Positions 44,940 to 55,518 of a DNA stretch of 64,000 nucleotides are shown here, piece after piece. A program made the translations under genes and the position numbers. The DNA comes from Diphasiastrum complanatum. Its lineage: Eukaryota; Streptophyta; Lycopodiopsida; Lycopodiales; Lycopodiaceae. Where the stretch lies: assembly GCA_029204225.1 (NCBI GenBank), contig CM055112.1, forward strand, positions 501,001-565,000, written 5' to 3'. Below the pieces are notes generated by a model. The model was not told the origin of the DNA. It saw only the letters and a program-made list of their open reading frames with translations, and did no database searches. Positions within the stretch are counted from its first letter, which is position 1. The number at the start of each line of letters is the position of its first letter.

Positions 44940-45135
44940 GATTCAATGTCTCTACTACTCAAATTGAATCTACCAAAAACTCGTGTTCTACTTCCCACAC
45001 TTTCCAAAAGTGTTTATTCAAATCTTTTAGACTAATACAACTTTGAAAAGTCAAACTCTAAGTCTAATATGAAATTGGCCTCAACTATGTATAAACTATG
45101 ACCAATCTTGACTAAACTACTTGAAATTTTTCACA
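44940..45135 (-). repeat. Start of the 3' LTR of copia H (partial)
   Basis: On the minus strand TGTGAAAAATTTCAAG follows the element H stop directly, like the LTR start of element G (TGTGAAAAATTGTCAAC). Similarity fades within ~100 bp. Confidence 0.5.
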
Positions 45136-47272
45136 CTCCCTCTTCAACTAGTTTAAGTTTAACCATAGAACTTTGATCCAACTTTCGAATGATCTCCATC
45201 CTAAGTATAGGCCTCATTTCTAATGTTCTAAACTACTTTCCATATTTGATATAGATAATAGTGTCCACTTGGGATGCTTCACTATTTCTTACATCAATTT
45301 TACATGTCAAGATGTGAATAGAACATGAAGAATAAAATAGAATCTAATGAGATAATTCCTCCATGTTATTAACTTTGAACTCTCTGAAAAATTATAGCAA
45401 CCAAACAATAAATGTGAGTGATCACCATTTGCTTGCATGTCTTCTCCATCTTTGTCCTTCTCATAGCTTTGGCACTTTCACACAAAGTCCTATTCTTCCT
45501 CTCGGCCACTCCATTTTGTTGTGGGGTCCTTGGTGTTGTATACTCCCTCTTGATTCCATGCTCATTACAAAAGGCCTTAAACTTGGTAGATATGTATTCT
45601 CCACCATTGTCACTTCTTAAGCACTTGATCTTTGTGAAAAATTGGTTTTCCCTTGCATTCTTGAACTTAACAAAGCCATCATACACTTCATTTTTGCTCT
45701 TTAGTAGATAGATCCAACAAAATCTACTAAAATCATCAATGAAAGTTACATCTATCTTAGCTCCACTATTGCTAATTGTAGTAATTCCATGAACATCCAA
45801 ATGTACATTTTGAGAAGGCTTTGTAGATCTAGATGTAGATCTAGTATAAGGTAGTCCATGTGACTTTGACAAAGCACAAGACTCACAAACACGATTACCA
45901 ATCACAACTTGCTTCCTAGCCATTACCTCCAATGACTTGAAGTTGAGGTGTTCCATCCTTTTGTGCCAAACCTCTTGAATAGAAATTTCCTCCCTTGCAA
46001 CACATCCAACTTGGTTAGCAATAACACAAGCATCTAGTTTGAACAACTTCCATTGCCTTTAACCTTTTGCAATCAAGATATCTTTCCTTTTGATCATACA
46101 AACATTTCCATCAAACTCAACTTTGAGGCCTTTACTTAACAATTGACACACACTAAGTAAATTCTTGGTAATAGATGGAATGAACAAAACATTTTTCAAA
46201 TGAACATTCCTATTTGTAGAGAGAGAAATATGAATTGTGCCAATCCCTTTGATTGCACACTCACCATCATTGGCCGTGTAGATAACCCTCTTGTCATTTC
46301 CATATGCCAACAAAGAACTGAAGTACTCTTTGTGAAAAGTCATGTGCTCCACTATCAATCCACCATGGATCTAGATGTCCATCACTAGCAAGCTACATGA
46401 AGACATCACAAAGGCATCATCATTTGTATTTTGAACATCCAATCCATCCTCATCAAGAGTTAGATTACCTTGCTTGTCTCCTTTATTTCTCTTCTTCTTG
46501 TAGCACTCACTTGCAAAGTGTCCTTTGATGCCACAATAGAAGCACTTGAGCTTTGACCAATCTTTCTTTTTGCCATTTGAAGAAGCCTCCCCTTGATCTT
46601 GCCCTTTAGACCACTTGCTTTTGCTTTTGCCCTTGAATTTGCCTTTGATGAACATAGTCTCCTCTCCAACTTGAGATGTTGATGAAGATCCACCTCTTGC
46701 TTTAAGCCTATATTCTTCATTGATCAAGATCTCTTGAAGATCCATCATAATTGGGAAATTTATTTGAATAGAAAGAATTTGTACAATGTTAGCATGAGCA
46801 TCCAACAAACCATTAAGAATAACTTGAACAAGCTCTCCTTCCTTAATGCTCTCATCAATTCAAGCCAGCTCATCATTCAAAACTCTACTCTCAAAACAAA
46901 AGTATTTGGACTTTCTTCATTCTTTTGCAAACATTTAAAGATTTGTCTTCTTAGAGTCAACACTCTAGCAGTATATTTGGATTCATAAAGCTTCTTCAAA
47001 GCTTTCCAAACCTCACTTGATGAAGTACACTTACCAACTTCCTTGAGAAGTTCATTGGTAACATTCATCTTTATCATATGTAGAGCTCTTTTGGCCTTCT
47101 TGTTGTACCTCAATTGTTCTTGTTGTGTTGTTGTCCTCTCTTCCAAACCTACAACAATATCCAAAACATCATTCATCTCAAGCAGTGATTCCATCCTCAC
47201 TTTCCACAATGAGTAATTGCTTGAGGTAAGCCTATTATTGCCTTCCAACATGTATCCACTTGATGTAGCCAT
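45131..47272 (-). pseudogene. Copia element H, G family, reverse transcriptase deleted
   Basis: Minus-strand relative of element G. Gag starts at 47272 with MATSSGYMLEGNNRLTSSN and SLWKVRMESLLEMNDVLDIV. The frame shifts near 46870. The knuckle CFYCGIKGHFASEC lies in 46808-46371, and the protease region is 46358-46059 with a stop before it. Integrase is 46046-45369 with HKRMEHLNF, FIDDFSRFCWIYLL, CLRSDNGGEY and [13 protein letters not shown]. After ESAKAMR at about 45460 the homology breaks, and sequence resembling only the very end of pol (VKLKLVEEGV) follows at 45165-45131. Roughly 2 kb of reverse transcriptase/RNase H is gone. Confidence 0.82.
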
Positions 47273-47648
47273 GTTGCAATGATCTGATCCTTCTCTTCCA
47301 ACCTGTTCCAATGCACAAAGCACTCTTTTGAAATACAACAAATGTTTTTAAAAAGAAATCACAAAGATATGGAACCTCTCAATTCTCTTCTAGCACTTAG
47401 ATCAAGCAAATCAACACATAGAATACTGAAATCTTGATCCAACCTATGATCTATCCTCATTCTAGTGACTCTTGCCAGAAGGAGGAGACTCTACCATTTT
47501 GGAGAGCCAAAGCATCCTCATTTGCTAATCCCTCATGCTAATGCTATTGTTATGCTTTCTAGTTGCTTTCTATTTTTTTGTTCTTGTTTTGATTAGTTAT
47601 GGTTTTTTCCATTAGCATGCATATTGAGCATTTGAGCTAACCTCCCAC

Positions 47649-47759
<111 letters not shown>

Positions 47760-49080
47760 GTTGTATGCTTGTGATTAGAGTTAGTGGGAGTAGTGTAAAA
47801 AATGGTAGAATTAAGGAAAAAAATAAGAAACATCTAAAAGTAGCATCTTGGCATAGGTAGGCACCTATCTAGTGAACTAACCCTCTTTGACAGGAGGAAG
47901 GGCTGCTCACGACTATATCTACACGCCCTACACTCTCATGAGTGATAATGGCATCGTGGTATTGGGGAAAATCCTCTATACAAGGCCTGATTTTGTTCAT
48001 CAATATAAAATTATCGCATCGTCAAAATTATATTGCAAGGGGCAATGACTTGGAAACAATGGATGGGACACTATTTGCTACTCCCATCAACAACAGCTGC
48101 TTATGCAAGTATTGGTCGCCACCAGCCTTTCCAAACACTTCTTGAAGAGATCATGATAGGCTCATCATCCAACAAACCCTTAGGTTTTACGTAAGCGATA
48201 TCTATCTATGCATTTCATGACACATTCTATCACATTCTATCATCAACACTAAACGTGTCGACAACCTTCTACCAGAACAAATGCATATAGGTGTCATGGG
48301 ACCGTTACCTATTTAGGTGGGAGATACTATTGGACACTTGGTGGGTCTCGCCACTAAAGTACTGTTTGGTTAGATTACTAAGTGGGCCCCACCACCATAC
48401 ACTCTGTACATTTAGGAGTAATAAGTGTGAGGGCACTGACTTCATGTGTGTATAAGCCCACCCCAATGAGCATGTCAATAAGATTTGCAAAACTTGTAAA
48501 ACTAGGAATATGACGAGTATAAAATATTTAAAAATACCAAAGTCAAGCTCACATGGTTCTAAGTTGGAGGAACTCACATGATTCATGTGAGGACCCTCTC
48601 ACTCCAAATTGAACTCACATCATTCATGTGAGAGGCACAACCATTGGATTTCTCATGAAGGGCTTGGATTAAGATCCTTGTCAATTAGAATTAGCCAACT
48701 AGTAATCAAGGGTAGGGCCTTCCCCAAGAATAAAAAGGCACCGCTTGGACTCATTTTTCATGTTCATACAAGAGGAGGAGATAATGCCTATTTGACAATT
48801 TGAATATCCCTGCACCTCACTCTCTCTTCATTCTCTTTCATTGCTTTTGCTATTTACATATGTTCTCTATTTGGTTATTTTTGCTATCTACTTGTTTTTT
48901 CAGTGAAAAGAGAGAGGGAAAGGTGTAAGAGACTGCCCTTGCCAATTCACGCTTGTGGTTAGTTAGGTGGTTAACTAGGTGTGGTTAGCTAGGTGGGTTG
49001 TGCTTGTAAGCTAACTTCAAAAGGGAAACACTACTCCCTTGGGAATGATATTCTACGCGTGACAAGTGACCGAGGCCACT

Positions 49081-49085
<5 letters not shown>
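47760..49085. other. No gene seen
   Basis: No coding family, RNA gene or element end was recognised on either strand. Confidence 0.4.

Positions 49086-49167
<82 letters not shown>
49086..49167. repeat. (TC)n microsatellite, 82 bp
   Basis: Uninterrupted TC dinucleotides. The 12-base word CCTTGGGAATGA (about 49038) and its complement (about 49191) flank it. Arg-Glu repeats in the minus frame are translations of the repeat. Confidence 0.95.
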
Positions 49168-49170
<3 letters not shown>

Positions 49171-49664
49171 TGATGTGCTAAGCCACATATGGTGTCATTC
49201 CCAAGGCAACTCTTGGGCGTCTGAAGCCCCAAGGCAATTACAATCACCTTGATAATATTGTTTCTATCCATGTACATGTAGATTCTTATACAGAACCTTT
49301 TTGAATCCAAGTTGGCCATTATCCCAAGGTACCTCCTCCTCTAATTTATTGTAGGGATAACTATATGCTATATTGAAGTCGATGCTCATTAAAACTTGAG
49401 AAATTTGTGCTCTCGTCAACTCACTAAAGAATAAGCAAGAATACTTTGCTTTTGTTTTTTTGCATTCATATACTTTGACGTCTCATGTAAAAGGGAGGGG
49501 GGGGATGAAAGGAACAAGGAGAGAGGAAAGGTTGCAGCTCTAAGAAAAAGAAAATATTGTGATTGAGGCTCATGGCTAGGAGGTGGGCGAAAGGTAGTAG
49601 TAACGCCTTAGGTGACTTCCATTCATCAAGGCAAAAAACATGCTTCCATCTAGGTTTGCTAACT

Positions 49665-50560
49665 TCATTGCCCCATTACATAAATCTTGGTCACCTTGTA
49701 AGGTCCTAACCCAACAAACTTAAGCTTTTCTTTTGTGACCTTACTATTATACATGAGTGTGAGGTCACTAACATATAGATCCTTACTCTTCACTAGGCGA
49801 TCATGCCAAGCCTTTTGCCTCTTTTTCTCTATTTGTATTGCTTGGATGCCCACCATTCTAGTTTCACACATATTCATCAATAGCCGCAACCTCCTTTGGA
49901 TGGACCTGTTGGTACCTATGTGTTCTTGTATGGTTATGCGAAGGTTGGAAACGATGGATTCAGTTGGAATTAGCGGCATTTAGGTCATAACTAATTGAAG
50001 GGGGATATGTGTTGTGGCAAGTTTGAAGGTCGTACGAGATGCCCATAAGGCAGCTTGAAACTTGTGATCCCCATACAATTGGCTAGCTTCTATTATTTTG
50101 GTGATGATAGCGCACACAATTTTGTTGGATGATTCAACTTGTCCATTACAGTGTCGATAATATGGGGTGCTTTTACGATGCATAACTAGGTACTCAATTA
50201 GCAATACCTACATTGTCTCATTTAAGAAGTGGGTACCCTGATCACTAACCAGTTCTTATAGACAACCGAATCAAGTGATAATATTTTTGTAAAGGAACTT
50301 AGTTGTGCTTCTGGCACCACCTACTCTGATAGCTTTTGCTTCCAATAATGGATGTAGAGGCACCAATCTTGCTCATTTGCATTTAGTGGCCTATTGGCAA
50401 ACATCGTAACGTTTTACAAATAGTGAATATCTCTGTGCATTGTTGGCCACCAAAAGCCTTCTTGAAGAATTTTCTTGATTGTGGCTTCAAACTCAAAGCA
50501 TCCCCTGAGAGACACTAATGATGGATTGAATTTCATGAGCTATTAAATATCGTATAAGGA
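49665..50560 (-). pseudogene. Gypsy integrase relic, copy 1
   Basis: Minus strand, right to left. The zinc-domain end is EGFWWPTMHRDIHY (about 50460-50415). The core's second part shows STPYYRHCNGQVESSNKIV (50170-50115). DHKFQAALWASRTTFKLATT follows, then the C-terminal DRLVKSKDLYVSDLTLMYN and GLGPYKVTKI (to 49665). Stops and frame changes are present. Confidence 0.7.
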
Positions 50561-50789
50561 TATGGTCAATTCCAAGTCAATACCAAGTGTGTCTCACACA
50601 ACTTGTGTAGCGCTTTGTGATGAAGGTGGAGCGGTCTTGTATCATCCCGAACTGTTGCATTGTGGTGATCCAAAAGGATGGGACAAGAAATTCCATCGGC
50701 ATTATTGCATCTTGGCCATACACCGGTTGGAATGACGTTTGTTTCTATGCTACCTTTGTATGCAGTTATAAAAGCCCACATAAGTGTAG

Positions 50790-51095
50790 CTTGTCTCTCA
50801 ATCTAATCTGCTTGCCTCCATTTCAATGCCACATAGAATCTTATTCAAAGATTCAGCTTGGCCATTGCCTCTAGGATAATAAGGCATGTTGAAACGATGG
50901 ATCATGAAGAACTCTTCTAATAATACCTTGATGGTCTCGTTGACAAAGTGAGTCCCTCGATCATCGACTAGCTCAACTAGACATCTGAAGCGCATAATGA
51001 TATTTTCTTATAGGAATTTGGTGGTGGACCGAACATCTGCTACGCACGTTGTGTTGGCTTCAACCTATTTTGTGAGATATATAATCTGTAGCCAC
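50790..51095 (-). pseudogene. Gypsy integrase core relic, copy 2
   Basis: The minus strand reads ATDYISHKIG, then DVRSTTKFL after stops, and VELVDDRGTHFVNETIKVLL with MPYYPRGNGQAESLNK. This matches the core order D..F (catalytic Asp region), DRGTHF and NGQAE. It is a second partial copy, immediately upstream (in sense) of copy 1, and abuts copia relic I at about 51095. Confidence 0.7.
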
Positions 51096-51836
51096 GATAA
51101 TTTATCGGGCTTATTTTTGAAAGTGAAAAAATGTACAATACATTTTCAAGTCTTGATTTTCTCTTATTTGAGAGAGTAAGAGAAATCGAGCCAATACCTT
51201 CAATGACACACTCACCATCATTTTCCATGTAGATCACTTGCTTGACTCCATCATAAGTGACTAAGGAAGAAAAGAATTTCTTATGACTAGTCATATGAGA
51301 ACTAGCTCTATCAATCCACCATGACTCTTTGTCACTTTCTCTTGAGATAAGACTTGAAGACATCATAAGAGTACAAACAACTTCATTACTAACATCTTCA
51401 TCAATAGAAAGTTGCTTTGCTTGCTATCTTTTAATTGCTCTCTTTTCATTTTATAGCATTCATTAGAAAAATGACCCTTTTTGCCACAATAAAGGCACTT
51501 GAGTTTAGACTTATCCTTCTTACCACCATACAAAGATTTTGCCTCACCTTGCCCTCGATTCATGGTACTCTTCTTGTTCCACTTGCCTCCTCCTTTGCCA
51601 TTGCCTTTGGTGAAGAGTGCCTCTTCATCTCCAACATTGGTAGAAATCGGTTCACTTTTCGACTTAATATTGGCAACCCTATCCTCTTCAGCCATCAACA
51701 CCTCTTGCAATTCTTCAATAGATTTAAAAGTTCTTTGAATGTCATTTGGCCACTTGCCAAATATTGCCCTAATTGGTAGTTTCCAAGTACTTCCCAAAAA
51801 ACGTAGTTTTACTTGACTAGATTCAATGTATCTCAA
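51096..51836 (-). pseudogene. Copia relic I: gag end and protease
   Basis: Minus-strand relative of element G. The gag C-terminal half is 51836-51363, with IEELQEVLMAEEDRVANIK and the knuckle CLYCGKKGHFSNEC. The protease part is 51366-51100, with WWIDRASSHMTSHKKFFSSL; Arg-Ala replaces Ser-Gly of the active site. IEGIGSISLTLSNKRK follows. The copia match ends where gypsy integrase begins. Confidence 0.78.
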
Positions 51837-51989
51837 TCAACCAATAGAAATAGTCCAAATCCAACCTTATTACTTCGCCTACCTGTAAAAGATAGTAAGG
51901 ACACTATTTTTAGGCCTTATTGACATAAAGAAATAATTGTCTAAATTGAAATCTAAGTTCGGCCTCCAAATTGCCAAATAGAACCAACA

Positions 51990-52260
51990 AAACTAGCCTT
52001 CTTCAACTAGTTTTACCACCCATCTTAAGAATGATCTCCATCCTAAGAATAGATCTCCTCTCTATGGTTTTTTAATGCTAAAAATAGAAATATTCATAAT
52101 TGATATAGATAATAGTGACCATATTGGACACTTCACTATTTACTACATCAATTTTACATATCAAAATAAAAAACCAACATGAAAAGTAACATAGAATCAT
52201 TATGAATAGATTCCTCCATGCTTCCACCTTTTATAACTTTGGAACAGTTCACAGTATAAC
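51990..52260. repeat. Dispersed ~250 bp block shared with 45140-45370
   Basis: Both contain CTTCAACTAGTTT, AATGATCTCCATCCTAAG, TTGATATAGATAATAGTG, ACATCAATTTTACAT and GATTCCTCCATG (ATTCCTCCATG in the other copy) in the same order and orientation. In element H the block lies at the pol end. Here it stands upstream of relic I's gag, so it belongs to a different truncated copy. Confidence 0.7.
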
Positions 52261-52437
52261 TTGACTAAACTCAAAAATATTCCCTCCATTGGTTACGAAA
52301 AGGGCATTATTTTCACTGGATCTAGAATATGACCGCCATCCCTAAATTTGAATCAGAAAAAATAGCAAATGTTTACATATGCATTCCTTCCACAAGAATG
52401 AAAATATGGGTGCCATCTCCAATTATGTACGCCATCT

Positions 52438-53174
52438 TCACACTGGAATGCCTCTACTAGAGTATGCATCTAATAGATGTGCATTATCCTTATTTCCACT
52501 AAGTTCAACATAAGTAGAGTACAATGAATAATGGGAGCTCCTTAAAGGAACATTCCCATCAGTAAAACCTAGAATGTTCAAAACATAAGATCTTTTGACG
52601 AAAATGATTTTATTTGTCTTAACAAATTTATGTCCTCCTAGATAAAATGATAAAGCTTTAACTGCCATTATCAGACTCTCCCCAACTGGGCTCAGCTTCG
52701 AATGAGCAATACAGATCTCATTCTCCAGAAAATGCCTTAGATAGTGGCCAAGTCCCCTATCCCTCTGGAACGAGGATGCATGTTATCTGTTACCACCTCA
52801 TCTCACAGCAAAGTCATCAATTATGAGAGCATCCTGCAATAAGAAATATGTTAAGAAAAATACATTCAGCAGTTAAAACATTCTAATGCAAGGAAGTTTA
52901 AACACTTACACATTCTTCATCATCAGCAGCAACCAGATCAAGATGATCAATATTATGACCACCTACTGAAGTGGAATCATCTGTGAAATGCATTGATGAT
53001 GGACGAGGGAAGCCCATCTGGGATTGAAATGCTGTGAATTCTTCATCGGATGGTCTGCCTCATCCATCCTCAGCAATATTTGATAAAGTCTTAGTCAAGC
53101 ACTCTTCACCCGTCATAAGTCCCTCCTCATCATCATAATCAATTCCAGCAACAAGGTCATCTATTTCAAAATCT
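52438..53174 (-). pseudogene. Unidentified leftward gene, downstream exons
   Basis: Continuation of the gene that begins near 53912. Exon-like block 53174-52910 reads DFEIDDLVAGIDYDDEEG and QMGFPRPSSMHFTDDSTS, ending AADDEEC before donor GTAAGT. A 76 bp intron (52909-52834, acceptor TTGCAG) leads to the last exon 52833-52438. That exon shows DALIIDDFAVR, GLGHYLRHFLENEICIAHSK, MAVKALSFYLGGHKFVKTN and ends RGIPV, then TGA. In-frame stops are at 53060-53062 (TGA), 52798-52800 (TGA) and 52783-52785 (TAA); each is one C-to-T step from a sense codon. Acid-rich stretches suggest a nuclear protein, but no family is recognised. Confidence 0.5.
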
Positions 53175-53244
53175 ACAAAGTTGGAGAATTCAGAAACTGT
53201 GCCGGATAATAAACATAGCACCTCACTTCACGATAGTAAAAAAA

Positions 53245-53912
53245 CTAACATAAATCAGCTGTAGTAAAATATACATCATCATTTATATAATATAATGGCA
53301 AATTGAAAAGACATTTAGACTCCTCTATAGGGATCGATTCATCGACAAATGTATTCTGGCCAATAAAAGAATCCCAGAGCACATCAGTATTTACATCAAT
53401 AAAGTCACTATCCTTATTAGGGGTGTCGATTAGGAAGTGACTGATATCCTTAATAGATAACTGAACAGAGGATAATGCAAGATGAGAGTCAGCAGCAGAA
53501 ACTTCCTCATCATCCGGGATTTGAACTAGCACAAAAAGTACGAAACCACTCTGGTATTCAACCAATCGACATTTTTTGTTGCAATAAGGACACATTGAAT
53601 TGCTTTTAAAAAGATCAAACAATTTGGTGAACATTCTATCTAGTCTATGTCTGAAAGTTGGAAAGAAACGAACAAAATCAGTATAATGCATGTACGAGAG
53701 TGAACCTATGGGGATAACAAGCTTACTGAGTACATCCCTGAATCTAACATAATGTTCATAAAATACGTCAGAATTGGGTTGTGCAATCTTAAAAGCATGT
53801 AAATATGGCCTAAATAGGCTGAGGAAGTAGTCTAGATTTTCATTAATCCCAAATTTAGTGAAAAATGAACTTAGGCCCGAATCTCGTGTAGATTGAGGAA
53901 GAGGCCATGGCA
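53245..53912 (-). pseudogene. Unidentified leftward gene, first exon
   Basis: An ATG in good context at 53909 (MASSSIYTRFGPKF) is followed by a frame slip into a long open frame. The frame shows FFTKFGINENLDYFLSLFRP, FYEHYVRFRDVLSKLVIPIG and SYMHYTDFVRFFPTFRHRLD. A short zinc-type motif, CPYCNKKC (about 53590), is followed by EYQSGFVLFVLVQIPDDEE and an acidic Ser/Asp-rich end. The product would be mainly helical with a small zinc site. The layout faintly recalls an MCM N-terminal region, but no AAA+ domain follows, so no function is claimed. It lies head-to-head with the histone-like gene once element G is removed. Confidence 0.5.
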
Positions 53913-53919
53913 CTACGAC

Positions 53920-54251
53920 AGATATCGCACCTGTGCGTGAGGGAGACAAAACGAAACAAAAGTAACTGTAAAGATCGCGCACAAGAGGGATATGTACGAC
54001 AGCTAGCATCTGAGTATCGCACTTGTGCGCAGGTAGGGATCGAGGAATAAAATGTACAACAAAGCGCGTGCAAAAGAGCGATATGTTGTGAATTTCGAAA
54101 AAAAAGGCAAAAAATTTAATCGGGTTTCATGCCTTTGATAGTGAATTTTCACACGTGTGGCCAATGGTCAATAAACATGTGTTCATTTTCGATTGGTTTG
54201 CAGGCATTGGCACGTGTGAGGTGACACCTGAACACGTGTGAAATGACACAA
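53920..54251. promoter_or_regulatory. Left half of a divergent palindrome-array region
   Basis: Two motif arrays precede the leftward gene. The first, GATATCGCACTTGTGCGC-like, occurs at about 53921, 53974 (reverse), 54014 and 54064 (reverse). The second, ACACGTGT/ACATGTGT-like G-box cores, occurs at about 54150, 54176, 54210 and 54230. The same two arrays continue right of element G, so they formed one block before G inserted. A regulatory role is inferred from arrangement and position between divergent genes. Confidence 0.5.
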
Positions 54252-54256
54252 GGACA

Positions 54257-54909
54257 TGTGAAAAATTGTCAACTAGTAGTATTTTCCTAACTTGAGATTT
54301 TGTAGGCCTATGGCCAAATAAAAGTTAGAGATAGGTTCATACATGTATGTAGAGGCCCAAAGTATGTGTACACTACTTTTGAGGTCACATTAATTAGAGG
54401 AGGTCGAGTGTGGAGCTCTTCTATTGGCTCATAATTTGGTGCATTCCTATTTGACCAAATTTCTAGGTAGATGGGTGAATCCTATTGGACCCCAATTTTA
54501 GCCTATCATAAGACAAGTGGCCAAGAGGCACTATGGCTGCTATAAATAGCCATCTCCACGAGTATGTACACATCTCATTTTCATTCTATTGAATGAATGT
54601 TATGCTCTTTGAAGATCCATCTTCTTCTCTCTCACTTTTTTGTTCATATCTTGCATTCTAGCCACTAGAATTGTGATTTCTTTGTTGCTATGGCTTCACA
54701 CGTGTGAAATGCAGGTTGTAGGCTCTGAAGTACGGACAGGGACAGCAAGTTTCTGTTTGTGGAAGCTTATGATCAGATCTTGATGTTTAGTTGATGTTTA
54801 GTATGCTTAACATCACAATTTCTATCATTTTTTCAATCTAGATGTGCATAACTTCCATGGCCAAGATCTTTATGAAACTTTAGCATCTTTTGGATCTGAG
54901 TTTTTCACA
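54257..54909 (+). repeat. 5' LTR of element G
   Basis: TG...CA ends. TATA box TATAAATA at 54541-54548, so transcription probably starts ~30 bp downstream. It contains one ACACGTGTGAAATG word resembling the flanking host arrays. Confidence 0.95.
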
Positions 54910-55518
54910 TGGTATCAGAGCATTAGGCGGCCAAATGTGCAGGTTTTGCCAGATTTAGAAGAGATTTGTGGGCGAGTTTGCTTTTGTAGCATTCCAATCA
55001 AGTTTCTAGCTAAAAATCTTGTTGATTTATGTGTAGAAATTGGATCTTTGTGATCAAAACATCATTTGTATGCATTTCAATTGAAGTAGGGCGAATTCCC
55101 TCTGTACTTATCAGAATAAGGAGACAAAATTTGTTTTGGAAAGAGGGAGATGCAAGATCCAACAAGATCCTATTAGTTTTCCATTCTAGCATATAGTTTT
55201 TTGATTCAATTTCTTGCTTCTTCATGTCAAAAACTTCAAAATTGATGTAACCCTCTGATTTTCAGTTTGCTGAATGATTCAAGAGTGTATTTCAATCTTA
55301 GGAGTGAGGGAAAAGCAAGTATATTGAGGTTTGGTCTTGGTTTGATCAAGAAATCATAAAACTAGTGGCTAAAATTGAGGAAAAAGTGAGGAAAAGAGAG
55401 AAAAAGTAAGGTTTTAGGTTCCAAATCTTTGTGATTTCTTCTTGTGTTTCATTTGTTGATTCAAGAGAGTGCTTAGTGCATTGGAACAGGTCAAAGATCA
55501 GAGATCAATCATTGCAAC

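Noticed and set aside
49038-49200. Transposon inverted ends CCTTGGGAATGA around the (TC)n run
   Set aside because: Only 12 bases match, with no extension and no target duplication.
49053-49319. Arg-Glu repeat protein on the minus strand
   Set aside because: Translation of the (TC)n run; the same holds at 18315-18675.
53245-53912. MCM N-terminal domain
   Set aside because: A helical part followed by CPYCNKKC recalls the order, but the cysteine spacing is wrong and no AAA+ domain follows.
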